Source: Chloranthus sessilifolius
Lineage: Eukaryota; Streptophyta; Magnoliopsida; Chloranthales; Chloranthaceae
Assembly (NCBI GenBank): GCA_021018995.1
Contig: CM037589.1
Span: 8,571,001 to 8,635,000, forward strand
DNA length: 64,000 nucleotides
Direction: 5' to 3'
The position numbers and the translations under genes are program-made. A model generated the notes under the pieces. That model was not told the DNA's origin. It saw only the letters and a program-made list of their open reading frames with translations, and made no database searches. How positions within the stretch are numbered: position 1 is the first letter of the stretch; every line of letters begins with the position of its first letter. Shown piece by piece: positions 1-12,711 of this stretch.

Positions 1-653
1 GGAAAGTGATAGCACAATGTCTATGGTATTTGGTATATGTATGTTTAGGATACAAATATCGTTCCTCATGAGATTTCTTTTAATTATTTGATGCACCGTT
101 CTTTTTATAATATGTAAGATTTTTCTACTTTGTGTTACAACTCCATCTCACATATGGATGAAAATATAGACCACTCATCGGAGCGATTTCATTTTGAGTG
201 CATACCTATGGTGAGGATTGAGTCTAAACATGAGATCTAAAGGTTTCTAATTTAAACTTATTTTCAGATGAAAGAATTTTAGCAGTGATAACAGCATGAC
301 ACTCTGGGCAAGATTCATGAATTATTAGAAAAATAATGAATTGAATTGAATGAGCATTAATAAAATGAGCATGGCCAGAATCATCTTAAATGTATTCACG
401 GACATTTGACTATTTAAGGGCATGACTACAATTCTGGAATTTATTAGTTTATGAAGTTTATATGTATCTTTACTGAAAACCTTCAAGACACACCACTCCT
501 CCAATAGGGATCACCTAGGGGTTTAAAGACTTGTTACATAGGCTAAATGCAATCGTGCTCCCTACGAAAGTCGCATTCATTTTATTTGTTAAACTATTAG
601 TTATTTTTTTATTATCTTTGCTCGAGGACTAGCAAAGTATAGGTTTGGGGGTG
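1..653 (+). mobile_element. Element A, 3' internal region of an LTR element
   Basis: Non-coding interior of an LTR retrotransposon that continues off the left edge. It ends in a polypurine tract (AGGTTTGGGGGTG, 641-653) directly before LTR A. Stretches 1-270 and 480-650 match the reverse complement of 33060-33720, which is the same region just before the 3' LTR of the nested element at 31-41 kb. Shared landmarks include the segments around CACCTAGGGGTTTAAA, GCTCGAGGACTAGCAAAG and GAGGATTGAGTC. The two elements are therefore related families. No open reading frame of note. Confidence 0.7.
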
Positions 654-1995
654 CGATCAGTGTCAAAATGTGACTATATTTCGTACCTTAATTTCTACAT
701 TTAGCTATCTGATGAAAGCATCTGATGACTATTATATAGTTTTAATAATTACAGGTATTTCTGACCATTGGATCCTCAAAGAGCGTAAAAGGAAATAATT
801 AAAGGTTACACAAGAACAGTGGACCAAGAGGTCAGCAGAAATATCAAAATCCGTGAAAACAAGTGATTGGCCTAGCATCCATTAGAATAAGGAAGATCTT
901 ACACCTATATGTCAATTGATTGAGAACAAATTCTCAATCAATTGATAAGAAGGACAGCTTTTTCCCTCCACTTCAAATACGAATTTAATCAATTTAGACT
1001 CAATCGATTGAGAATGGACTCTCAATCGATTGAGACTATTCTAGAAATTGTCTTGTCGGCTGTTATAAAAACAAAGCTACGGCTTTGAGTTAGGGGTTCT
1101 GTTCCCTCTTCGCCTTTAGGTTCTCCTTCTCTTGGTGGATTGTACTTAGCTTTTTAGAGTTCTTTTTCTTTATAATTTTTGGAGCTTAGTTTGTTCCTAG
1201 GAACCAAAGCATTGTAAAGAGAGTTTTGTGATAAATAAAAGCACATGATTAAGATAATGACTTCGAGTTTATAACGAGATTGTACACTGAGGATGAGTGG
1301 CTAAAACCACTTGTTCAAAGAGGATGCGATCCCCAGATAAGTAACGATGTTATTATTAACTCCACAATTTCTTAGTTTCATCATAGAATCATTCTGCTAA
1401 AAAATATGTTTAATTGAATATCTTTTGAATACTCAATTATGGCCGTTGACCGAGGTTATCAACGACTATAAACCGATCATTCAATTTAGATCTGTACCTG
1501 CAGGCTGATCTAGGCTGCAGAGTGATTATTTTCTCATTGTCGTGATTTAGAATTTTGAGATACGCTATCCTTTTTACATAATTCATACCGCAATGATAGG
1601 TTGAGTCATAGTTTTCAGATAGGGTATGTCGGATCGATAATCGCTTTTTCTTACGATTTATTTTTCTTTTAGATAAATGATGATGTGATTGATGTGCTAT
1701 AAAATTATGAGTTTAATGGTAGAAATGTTATAAATCTGGGGTAGCAAACTCCTTGATCATTCCTTAAGTTGTCCTTTCATTTGTTCTTGCTTAGATTAAT
1801 TTTCTTTTATTGCATCTAAAATTGTGTGGTAATTGCTTGGTAAATCGACTTTCTCTCCCTTGGTACTTCCTTAGGTATCTTTTTCTCTTTAAGAATTAAT
1901 TAAATTTCATGCTTTCTTGTGTGTTCGACACCTTTGATTTCACCGTGCTACGATAGATCTTGTGCACTTGCAATGGTACAATTTAAAACCGACCA
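654..1995 (+). mobile_element. LTR A (3' LTR, + orientation)
   Basis: Aligned by eye with LTR B (3693-5287, opposite strand). Both run from a TGATCWGTRTCAAAAT-like start to a TTAAAAC-GA-CA-like end. It follows a polypurine tract, so it is a 3' LTR. It contains two pairs of palindromes (about 914-955 and 1009-1047, core TCAATCGATTGA), with a TATA-like TTATAAAAAC about 20 bp downstream (about 1064). The terminal dinucleotide has decayed (CG for TG). The boundaries are inferred from the alignment. Confidence 0.65.
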
Positions 1996-2559
1996 CCTCC
2001 TTAGATGATGAACTTTCACCTGAGACTGGATATATAATTTATAATAATTGGCCGATTGGGCGGGGAGTTCTATCACCTCAATTATCAAATTTCGTACTAA
2101 ATCGAAAATCCATGAGGATTGTGAATATTCTGGGTCAAACTGAAGTCGGTCAAAAAAATTAAGCATAGAAAGCTTATTTAATTCACAACCATGATCTGGT
2201 TCTCACCAATTTGAATCATTCTCCCCATACTCATCCGATGGAGATTGTGAATATTGTGGGTCAAACTGAGGTTGGTCTGAGAAATTTTACACATAAGGCT
2301 GATTTAATTCACAACCTTGATTTGGTTTCCACCAATTTTGATCATTCTCCCCATATTCATCCCATGGGAAATATGAATATTGTGGGTCAAATTAAGGTTG
2401 AATTGAAAATTTTTGTATATAAGGATGATTTAATTCACAACCCTGATTTGGTTCCCACCAATGACAATCATTCTCCCCATATTCATCTGAATTGGATAAT
2501 AGTGTCTCATAGTTAAACTCATTAAAAGATGGGGGCATCGAATTTGTAGGAAACTCCAT
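1948..2559 (-). pseudogene. Element B gag-like protein with about 42-residue tandem repeats
   Basis: Reading frame from an ATG at 2559 leftward, broken by at least two in-frame stop codons. It encodes an acidic, Asn/Trp/Tyr-rich protein. Its core is about three and a half tandem copies of a roughly 42-residue unit with the landmarks FDPQYS, DEYGEND, NWW-PN-GCELN. The DNA period is about 126-129 bp. It lies on the strand and in the position expected for a gag-like frame of element B, downstream (on the minus strand) of LTR B. The last codons run into LTR A, which truncates the frame. No domain is recognised. The gag assignment is an inference from position and from a similar Asn/Gln/Tyr-rich frame at 38692-39156. 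Confidence 0.45.
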
Positions 2560-3692
2560 ATCACATAATCAAAAACTAGAAAATAAAAATACATCTACAA
2601 AAACCAAACTAAATTTAGAAACAAAAGTACGTACCTTAGCCTCTTGCGGGCGTCCCCTTCGAAGCTTTGGTAGATTCAGGCTTCGATCTCCAAATCTGGC
2701 AACAAGTAAATTATACTTAGAAAATTACTAATAAAAATAACTAAAAGGGAATAAACTAAGAAAAAAAAATTACAAATTCTAAAAATCCAAATTTTGAAAT
2801 TTTTAAAATCAAATTTTAAAATTTGAAATTCAAATTCAAAACTTCATATTCAAATTCAAAATTCAAACTTCATATTCAAATTCAAATTCAAAATTCAAAA
2901 TTTAAAATTCAAATTCAAATTTCAAATTTAAAATTAAAATTCAAATTTCAAAATTCAAATTTAAAATTCAAAAATCAAATTTAAAATTTAAAATTCAAAA
3001 TTTAAAATTTAAAATTCAAAATTCAAAATTCGAATTTCAAATTAAAATTAAAATTTCAAAATTTAAATTTTAAATCTTAAATTCAAATTTAAAATTCAGC
3101 ATTCAAAATCTAAAAGAAAACCTACAAATCTTTCAATTCCTAACAAAAATACTACAAAAGAAAAGAAAGGAAAGAAATAAAATCCTACCAATCCTATAAA
3201 TCCTAAAAGACAATAAAACTAAAAGAAAATCCTAGAGATCCTAAAAATTTTAAAAATAGTAAAAGATCTTACAAATCCTAAAAATCCTATAAAAGAACAG
3301 AAAATTATACAAATTATACACAAGAAAAGAAGGAAAGAAAAAAAAATCCTACTAATTCAAAACCAAAATTAAAATTAAAATTTCAAACTTCAAATTCCAA
3401 TTTCAAATTTTAAATTCCAAATTCAAAATTCAAAATAAAAATTTTTAATTCAAAATTCAAAATTCAAAATTCAAAATTTCAAATTTCATAATTCAAATTC
3501 AAATTTCAATTTCAATTTGAATTTCAAATTTAAAATTCAAATTTCAAATTTCAAAATCTAAAAAAAAATCTCCTATAAACCGAAAAAAAATCCTAAAAGA
3601 TTTTATTTATTTATTTTTATTTTTTAAACAAAACTAAACACTCATAAAAATTAATAAAATTTCTATGTTTCCCGACAGCGACATAAAAAACT
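1996..3692 (-). mobile_element. Element B, remaining 5' internal region
   Basis: The stretch between LTR A and LTR B, on LTR B's strand. Just inside LTR B the minus strand reads TGTCGCTGTCGGG, resembling a decayed primer-binding site of the TGGCGCCGTTGCCGGG type common in plant LTR elements. A low-complexity leader follows, then the repeat-rich frame. The rest of element B has been displaced leftward by element A. No pol genes are visible in the part present. Confidence 0.5.
2762..3560. repeat. AAATTC-rich low-complexity block
   Basis: About 800 bp made almost entirely of permutations of AAATTCAAA, AAATTTCAAA and AAATTTAAA, interrupted by short stretches of ordinary sequence (3120-3360). Neighbouring units are self-complementary (GAATTT/AAATTC). 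The block lies in the leader region of element B and has no coding capacity. Confidence 0.8.
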
Positions 3693-5287
3693 TGATCTGT
3701 TTTAAGTTATACCCTTACAAGTGCACAAGATCTATCGTAGCACGGTGAAATCAAAGGTATCGAACCCACAGGAAAGCGTAAAATTTAATTAATTTCTAAA
3801 AGTGTAAAGAGAACCTAAGAAAGTACCAAAGGTGAGATTTTGTAAAAGATTAAGAAAAACTATCAATTGTACAAAATGTGATTAATGAAATCTAAACAAA
3901 GCTTATGCAAGAAAAATATTGATTAATCAAACAATGATGAAAAAATGATCATGGAGTCCGCTAATCCTAGATTTGTAATTTTTTTACAATCAATCACACA
4001 ATTTTATATCAAATCAATATACCATCATTTTACTATAAGAAAAATGAATCGTAAAGAGTGTGATTATTGATTCGACATATCTTATCCAAACACTATGACT
4101 CATCCTACTTCGCATGAATCATGCGAAAGGCATAGCGTATCTCACATTTGAAATCACAACATTATGAATCAATCATTTAACTATAAGAAGAATGAATCGT
4201 AAAGAGTGTGATTATTGATCCGGCATATCCTATCCAAACACTATGACTCATCCAACTACGGCGAATCATGCGAAAGTTATGACATATCTCAAATTTGAAA
4301 TCACAACAGTAAGCATCAATCACTCGGCAGCCTAGATCAGCCTGCAGGAATAGTTCTAAATAGAATGACCCTTTTATCGTCGTCGATAACCAAGATCAAC
4401 GACTATAAATGAGCATTCGATGATCATCTATTAAGTACATACCTATTAGCAGAATGATTCAATGATGATGATAAGAAATTATAGAATTAACAATAAATCA
4501 ATTACTCATCTAGGATCACTTCCTCCTTGAATGAACGGTTTTAGTCATTCATCCCTAATCCACACGCAAGGTACAAATCCGAAACCATCAAACACGTTAT
4601 TTAATTTATTAAATATTCGAATCTTTTAGGAAAAGATCCAAAACCTTATAAAGCTTTTGTCCTAATTACAAACTAATTTTAAAAGGCTAAAACTAAAAAC
4701 TGAGAAACTAAGGAGAAAATCTAAGAAAAATACTAAGAAAATTAGGCCTAGAAGGGACCCCAAAAGAGGACCAAAAGAGCACACCTAAACCCTTAACACT
4801 GCTTCGTTTATATAGGGTTGGAGGGAAGAGTTTCCATATATAGGTCAATCGATTGGATTCCAGGATTCAATCGATTGACTTCAAAATATGAATTTTGGCG
4901 AATTTATTTGAATTTGAAATCAATCGATTGATTTTCATATCTCAATCGATTGAGTTCAAATTCAAATTTAAGAGGGAAAATAGTAGTCATCCAACTTAAT
5001 CGATTGATTTATAAATTTCAATCGATTGAGCCTGATATGTGACATATCCATTCTCTTGTTTGTGGCTGGACCAATCAATTCTTTTTACGGATTTTGGTGT
5101 TTCTGTTGGCTCCATGATCTAATGTTCTCATGTAGCCTTAATTATGCACTTTTATGCTCTTGTAAGATCCAACGGTCACGAACACCTGAAACCACTAAAA
5201 CTAAATAACAGTCGTCAGATAGCCTTCATCGGATAGCCAAATGTTAGTATTAGGGTGCGAAATATGGTTATATTTTGATACAGATCA
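3693..5287 (-). mobile_element. LTR B (5' LTR, - orientation)
   Basis: Bounded by the 8-bp inverted ends TGATCTGT and ACAGATCA, and alignable end to end with LTR A. On the minus strand it contains three pairs of TCAATCGATTGA-type palindromes (about 4843-4883, 4917-4958, 4994-5032). A TATA-like CTATATAAAC lies about 4806-4815, downstream of them. It is longer than LTR A partly because of an internal tandem duplication. Its right end abuts gag sequence of element C, so B was inserted into C; the target duplication cannot be checked because the far end of B is outside the window. Confidence 0.75.
4037..4332. repeat. 148-bp tandem duplication inside LTR B
   Basis: Two adjacent copies begin at 4037 (AAGAAAAATGAATCGTAAAG) and 4185 (AAGAAGAATGAATCGTAAAG). 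Each holds a TATCCAAACACTATGACTCATCC stretch (split here only by point changes) and a GAATCATGCGAAA motif. LTR A has only one copy (about 1560-1680), so the duplication is specific to B. Confidence 0.75.
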
Positions 5288-6774
5288 ATGACACATAAAT
5301 ATTGTTCTATATCCCACAAGAAATTCTCTAATTTTTTGGCGTCGCGAGCTCCCCCGTAGCATCACGGCTTCGATATTTTCACCTTACATGGGGGAACTTC
5401 CGATTGCTGAGTAGCTCCCTTGCCAATCGCCCTCATAAGGACATTCACCTTAGTTGTTAGGTCATCAATTTATAATCGAAGGGCTTCGATGGTGCCTGTA
5501 ACATCCTGAAAAATTTTGACCTTTGAACAGTATGTCTCGGTGTGCGTGCTCGACTGATCACGTACCCGACATGGTGAAAATAATTAAGTTAGTTGGACTA
5601 AGTCTTAAGTGAAAAAAAAAATTAAAAAAAAAAAGATTGGTTTAGACTCGCGTGTGGACCTTTGGATGAATTGTATACACCTAGCTATGGCGTACTGGCA
5701 TAACACCTAAGTTTAGGTTGGTTATAAATGAAAATAAAGGCAGGAGAATTTATTTCTCTTATAATTTTGGTTCTAGAGAGAGAATAAAAGTTTAGTAATG
5801 GTTAAATAACTTATTTGACTAAGTGGGCCAACTGTATTGGCTGCTAGTTGGGCCAACTATTCGAGCCAACTATAGGTCCTGATCGGGTGCATGTCTGTTA
5901 AGAAACACGTCACCGTTTAGATTTTTCAAACGAGATCATTTTAGGTCCGTTTGAGCTCGTATGAGATTTTTAGGACCAAGTTCATACACCGTGGTGGTGC
6001 GTATTGGCTTAACGCCGGGTCCGATTGATAAGTAGTTTGGGTGTACAGGCCCCACACTGAACCAAGGGATCATTTATATAATAGATAATACCTTAACTAG
6101 GTACGCCCGTTTCATGCGAAAAACTAGGTCCTTAGATAAGACTAACACCCAAAATGGGTGTATGTGTTTTGCATGAGAGCCGACCTTTTTAGTTTAAAAA
6201 AAAAAAGGGCTACCTTCCTTTTGAAGCCTTAACCGGCTGCAAGAGTTTGATGGTTTGGGTTTTGAAGAGAGAAGGAAGAAGAAAGAGGAAGAATCGCCGG
6301 ATTCGTATGCTCCAAGCCTTGTGATTGTGCGGACAAGGTTTTGTGAGATCGTATAAGAGAAGGATCGTTGTCGGTTTCGACTTTTGGTTTTGGTTTTGTG
6401 GGTTTTGGAGCCATTTGGGGGTTTTGAAACCCTCATCTTGTGAAGAGATCATGAGTTTGATCCACAAATCATAGCGTGAGTTTGTGTGAAGTGTGTGTGT
6501 AAGGATTGCCATCGATTTCGTGGGCTTGGGTGTGATCGTGAAGCTTGGAGATGATCGAGGTGGGTTTGGAAACCCTTTTTATTTAACGAAGAAGATGATC
6601 CGATCTACGAGTAGATCGCCGATTTAAAGAGGTAAATAACGTAATTCTTCAATTTATTTTAACTAAATCTAGGTCGATTAGATGTGTGTAAAAGATTAGG
6701 ATCAAAAGGATTGAATTTTTATGAAAAAAATGGGTTTCAAGGTTCAAACCCGAGAAGTGCTCAGAAATTGCCAA

Positions 6775-7305
6775 AATCGATTAATCGATTTTGAAACTCG
6801 ATTAATCGATTTTTGACAAGAGAGAAATTCAAGAGGAACTTCACGAAATTGATTAATCGAAGAGAATTTCGATTAATCGATTTTGAAATTCAATTGATCG
6901 ATTTTGAAAATCGATTAATCGAGTTTGCCTAGGCTTACTGATACTACCGTAGTATTTTGGCCATAACGTTTTGTGCCAAATTCTGATTGATGTGATTCTT
7001 ATTGCGTTGGAAAGAGGACCGCAAGCCCTACAACTTTCATGAATTGACCAACTTGTGAATCAACCGTTTTAAAGGTCAAAATTTAGTAATAGGTTAGGTA
7101 AATTTCTGATTTTGTCGAGAAACGAAACCAATTAATCGATTTTTGAATTTCGATTAATCGAAATTGGGTCGATTAATCGACTGGCTTCAAATACTGAATA
7201 ACATTTTTGGCTCTTTGAAAATCGATCAATCGAGAGAAAATCAATCAATCAACTTTGGAAAATCGATTAATCGATTTTGAAAATCGATTAGTCGATTTTG
7301 TCTGA
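6775..7305. repeat. Cluster of TCGATTAATCGA palindromes in LTR D
   Basis: About ten perfect or near-perfect copies of TCGATTAATCGA, usually flanked by AAAA/TTTT so that the symmetry extends (AAAATCGATTAATCGATTTT). They occur in two groups (6775-6925 and 7128-7305), mostly as pairs a few to 20 bp apart. Confidence 0.85.
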
Positions 7306-8199
7306 GTTGCCAGTACGGCTTTGGTATTTTGACCATAACTTTCTACTCCGACCTCCGATTGATACGATTCTTGAGGAGTTGGAAAGATAACAAAGAGATC
7401 TACAACTTATGTGTTTTGACCAACTTATGAATCTAAATTTTTAAAGCTCCAAATTTAGGAGGAAGGTTACATCAATTTCTATGTTAGGGCGAACTTGCCC
7501 GTTCTGACTCGATTTTTTTTTAAAAACACTTAAATAGTCTAAGTTATTAGTGATTAGTGTTGATCCTTGATACATAATCATATATTTGTGATGTAGATTG
7601 AGGGAGGAAAGCCATCGATAGGACATTGCTTGGCTTTGTACAGTTTCGAGGTTAAGGTGGGGAAAATTTCATACGCAATTGCATTTTGATTTAATTTCAT
7701 AGATGCTTGATATGATCGAATGAAAGATGATAAGTTTTGTTTTGAAATGAATTAGTATTTGATATCCTTGCAATGGAAACTTTAGATCTTTGAACTCAAA
7801 TATTTGATTGAATATTTTGATTGTTTGAAATGCTCGAAAGCTTTGAATTATCGAATCTTTGACATAGTGGCTGTTTTAAAAATTATTGGCGTATCGAATC
7901 AAGAAATGATCTTTATTTTGAACCTTTTATATAGCCTTCGAAAATTATGTAAGGAATTTCAGTCTTGAACATCGTATGTGTGCTTTGCAAGTTTTGAATC
8001 GAACCCAGAAGTTAAATTTGAAGGAAGCAAATGTGAACTTTGAATTGAATCCAAATCAAATTTGTATATAAATTTGAATCCAAATCGAACCATAAGTTAA
8101 GAAAATTTTAAGTGGACCGCTATATGATTATATGTAGTGTGTTGTGGACCACTAAGATGATTATATAACATCGAGACCGCTATGGGCGGATTATATGGT

Positions 8200-8950
8200 A
8201 CCTTGTGGGCTAGGCGTAATCGAACCCAAGACAGCCTAACCGTGAATTGAACCGCATGAGCTAAACCCATGAATCGAACCGCAAGGATATCCGTGAATCG
8301 AATCCGCAAGACGGGTTAACCATCAATTGAACCGGCATGACCGTTAAACCCATGAATCGAACCGGCATAGCGGGATATCCGTGAATCGAACCGGTGAATC
8401 GATTTGTAAACTATGTGACAATGTGTAAGCTATGCAAGTGAGTGTTTGAATTGAACTGACACGACGTCTTGAATGAATCGGCAACACGATATCCGTGAAT
8501 GGAATTGTGTAAGTGAAGTAAGAAAGTGTAAAACATATAAGTAAGCTAAGTAAGAATGTGCAAGACTTGTAAGTAAGAGAAGTAAGGACTGTGTAAGATG
8601 TGTGAGTAAACCAAGTAAGAATGTATAAAATATATATGTAAGCAAAGTAAGAATATGTAAGGCATGTGGGTAAGTCAGGTAAGAATATGTAAGACATGTA
8701 AATGAATGTGATTCAAACTTAGTAAATCGAAAATAAGAAATATGCTTCTGATAAGAGATTAGTCAGTTTCAATTTTATTAAAAAATGTCTTTGAAATCAG
8801 TTTCGGTTTTGATAAGAAAACATCTTCGAAATCAGTTTGCCTTTGAAATTAGTTTTGAATTTAGATAAGAAAATGCCTTTGAACTCAGTTTCAATTTTGA
8901 TAAGAAATGCCTTTGAAATCAGTTTTAGCCTTGATAAGAAAATATTTTGA
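8200..8950. repeat. Three tandem arrays in LTR D
   Basis: Array 1 (about 8212-8400) repeats a unit containing CCGTGAATCGAACCG and CCCATGAATCGAACC. Array 2 (about 8505-8700) repeats a roughly 37-bp unit containing GTAAGAATGTGTAAGACATG. Array 3 (about 8745-8945) repeats GATAAGAAAATGCCTTTGAA-type units with TCAGTTT. All are imperfect and specific to this LTR. Confidence 0.75.
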
Positions 8951-9655
8951 TCCTGTCTTTGAATCTATGCATGTGATGAGATGTATATTGGTATTAGTTT
9001 TCTCCACTGAGCTTGGATGTTAGCTCACCTCGACTATACGTCACAGGTGTAGCTTTGAGGAGGGCCAGACTACATACTTGAAGAAAAAGGAGCTTCTGCA
9101 TAAGGATTTGTACTCTGTTTTGGGATCGTAGATTTAGTGCATCGTGGATCTTGGTAAGTTTGAGGTTGGTACGTCCATGCTATTATACATGTATGGTACA
9201 CTACTGTTGGTGATGGTTAGTCATCACTGGCGTTTGTTTAGTTCAGTACATATTAGATATTAGAATTGGAGTTTTGTTCATGATACTTATATAACCTTGC
9301 TTTGATTTCCGTCTGCATATGGATGTGCCAAGTGTTCTGTTTCAGATTGTGATCTACGATTTGGCGGTCCGAATTCTCTCATTTGGTTTTGGTGTAAAGT
9401 TAAAAAAAAAAAAAAAAACCTCCAAATTTTAGGTTGGGAAAATCCGGGCTGTCACAGTGCCCCTCATGTCTTTAGTAAGAACTTTCACATTTTCAGCCAA
9501 TGTGACTTGGTTTTCTTCCTGCCTATTTAATCGTTCTGCATAGCCTGCTACAACAGAAACCACCGTCTCAAACTATTCTGCTTGAACTTTTAGGTTATCT
9601 AAATGTTTCCTTGTGCGCCTTCGCGTATCACTACTGGTCCCCTTAGTCATCTTTA

Positions 9656-9668
9656 GGCTCTGATACCA
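9656..9668 (-). other. Primer-binding site of element C
   Basis: The minus strand reads TGGTATCAGAGCC, the standard plant retroelement primer-binding site complementary to initiator methionine tRNA. It lies two bases inside LTR C and just before the gag start. Confidence 0.8.
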
Positions 9669-9670
9669 AA

Positions 9671-10351
9671 TGTCACAGAGTTACTCTTTGCAAGGTATAC
9701 TCTTGTGTGACAGCTAATTTTTCGGACTAGATCAGCCTACTCAAGTCTCACACTTGCACGGTAAGGCATTAGGTTAGAGACTATGCAGATTCATGAATGT
9801 AAATAATAGCTCGATACACATCGACTAGTAAAGGGGCAGCCCTGTATAGGGTTTGGGCCCGCATCGTGGAGGTGGTTGTAAACCATCAAACACGATAGCT
9901 GTATCACACGACATGACTAGAGCGACCGAGCACCTTTGCAAGACCCGGATGTACGAACTCAAGCCCACAAGGCAATCGTACGCGTTTCATAAGGGATCAC
10001 TTAGGCCATAGACACATCACGTGGCTGATAAGATCACTTCCCCATATATATGAGTAAAATAACAGTTTATGCGAAGTAACAGAAGGACCTCAAATGTATT
10101 GATATGACATATTGCCCATCTAACACACCAATATGCCCATGATGCCCTTCGTCCTCCCCCATGCAAATCTGTCACCATGCCACGTGTCTTCGTGGCCCAC
10201 GACTGAAGCTCTCAGAGTATCTACGGCGAAGCCCTCATGGCTTGGTGACGCGCCTATGATGTCCCAACTTGAATCCACCAATGCTGCAACATTAGTGGCA
10301 CAAGTGGCCCTACGGTTGACCCAGATGGCCACGTCGCGAGTCCATGTCACA
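9671..10351 (-). mobile_element. LTR C (5' LTR of element C)
   Basis: 681-bp LTR of the gypsy-type element whose gag begins at 9655. Bounded by TGTCACAG at the left and ATGTCACA at the right (TG...CA ends), adjacent to the primer-binding site. A degenerate copy of the same LTR in the opposite orientation is recognisable at about 13350-13890. The right boundary is inferred from the terminal dinucleotides only. Confidence 0.6.
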
Positions 10352-10377
10352 GCTTACTCTCTTACAATTGCGAGTCG

Positions 10378-11750
<1,373 letters not shown>

Positions 11751-11752
11751 CA

Positions 11753-12640
11753 TTTATAAACTAATACACTTTCTCTCCCAACAGCCATAATGGAAGAGCA
11801 CCATCACCCATTTGATCTCTATGGCAAAACCGTGAGAGTGGTTTAATCATTACATCAAGCAATAAGTTAGTCTTGGAACTTAGGAGAACAGCCTAAGTTG
11901 TAAATAGTTCAATCTACTCCCTCCAAAAGGACTAAGGCTGGGTATGGTATAGCTCTTTGCTAGCTCCTGTCATAGCAGAGTTTACTTGTTCAAGTTGGTT
12001 TCTATTCTCTTTTCTAATTCTCTGCAAAAGAAGATTTACCTGCTCTAATAACAACTTCCGTGCTCTCTACTAACACTTTGCCATAACTGTTGGATAGGTA
12101 AATCCTGCATAAAATCTTGCTATGCAAGGAGTTATCAAGGGGAAGAGATATCTGCTAAAACAAGTAGCAGGATGGCTAAAGCAGGTGAACTCTGTTATGG
12201 TAGGAGCTAGCAGAGAGCTATGCCATACGCAGCCTAAATCATCCTCGCACAGTTTTATGGGTTCCCCAAACTTTGACTATTTAGCGGATGGCAATTGATC
12301 GGTGCACAATCTAGGTGCTAGGGTTGTCGATGGGTCGGGCCATGCTTAGCCTAGCTTAGCATTTGGCTCGGCCGCCAAGGGTCACCCTTAGCCCGACTCA
12401 AAAGTGGGCCAACCATTTTTCTCCGGTAATCTATTTCTCATATGTAATTATTTATTACACTTTTAAACTCTTTGGATTTTCCTAAATCTTTTTTGCAAAA
12501 AGGTTAATTATAAATCAATAAAGTTAGGATTTTCGATCAGGGATAATTGGCTTTTAATTTGTAAGGTATTTGCTACAATACCCTCATATTTGTGTATTTG
12601 AAGAAGTTTAATTTGAAAGTATTTTAGTAACCCTATTATT
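11753..12640. repeat. Dispersed repeat E, copy 1
   Basis: Shares long stretches with 47758-48240. Landmarks are GGAAGAGCAC, CATTTGATCTCTATGGCAAAA, the segment around TTTTATGGGTYCC-CAAACTTTGACTA, and the GC-rich GTCGATGGGTCGGGCCATGCTT. Its last part (12520-12640) is repeated at 56500-56615/57832-57865. It is split here by a Tourist-type MITE. Family unknown; no coding capacity. Confidence 0.65.
11936..12234. mobile_element. Tourist-type MITE (PIF/Harbinger), 299 bp
   Basis: Terminal inverted repeats GGCTGGGTATGGTATAGCTC and its near complement at 12215-12234, extending inward for about 60 bp through GCTAGCTCCT. It is flanked by a TAA target duplication (11933-11935 and 12235-12237), as expected for PIF/Harbinger. 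The related copy of repeat E near 47955 lacks it, giving an empty site. Its right half plus flank recurs at 43677-43805. Confidence 0.8.
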
Positions 12641-12649
12641 AAATATTAA

Positions 12650-12654
<5 letters not shown>

Positions 12655-12708
<54 letters not shown>
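12655..12708. repeat. (TA)n microsatellite
   Basis: More than 50 bp of uninterrupted TA, ending at the start of a dispersed repeat that begins GGGAGCCGG. Confidence 0.95.

Positions 12709-12711
<3 letters not shown>

Larger units (their letters stand above)
5497..9456 (+). mobile_element. Solo LTR D, 3.96 kb
   Basis: Starts TGTAACATCCTG, ends GGGCTGTCACA, and is flanked by a perfect 5-bp target duplication GTGCC (5492-5496 and 9457-9461). It has no internal domain or second LTR, so it is best read as the product of LTR-LTR recombination. LTRs this long are typical of Del/Tekay-type gypsy elements (family knowledge; assignment inferred). TATA-like GTTATAAATG lies about 5719. It contains palindrome pairs (6775-7305) and several tandem arrays (8200-8950). 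Fragments of the same LTR recur at 43812-44130 and, for the 9020-9235 part, inside the hAT MITE at about 15535-15750. Confidence 0.85.
5288..9655 (-). pseudogene. Element C gag fragment, split by solo LTR D
   Basis: Two pieces of one reading frame on the minus strand: 9655-9457 (N-terminal, starting shortly after the primer-binding site) and 5496-5288. The second piece contains ARDAKKLENFLWDIEQY, the hallmark of plant Ty3/gypsy gag proteins (capsid region). The upstream portion is polar and coiled-coil-like. In-frame stop codons are present. The frame is interrupted by solo LTR D (5497-9456) and cut at 5288 by element B, so only the gag N-terminal half remains in the window. Gag packages retroelement RNA; this copy cannot be functional. 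Confidence 0.7.

Noticed and set aside
654-5287. LTR A and LTR B as the two LTRs of one element
   Set aside because: They are in opposite orientation and differ in length and repeats; the polypurine tract lies left of A and the primer-site-like motif left of B.
8344-8697. 117-codon Thr/Ser/Tyr-rich frame on the minus strand
   Set aside because: It is produced by the 37-bp tandem array in solo LTR D.
9656-9668. tRNA gene near the TGGTATCAGAGCC motifs
   Set aside because: Only 12-14 bp complementary to the tRNA 3' end are present, as in retroelement primer sites; no cloverleaf.
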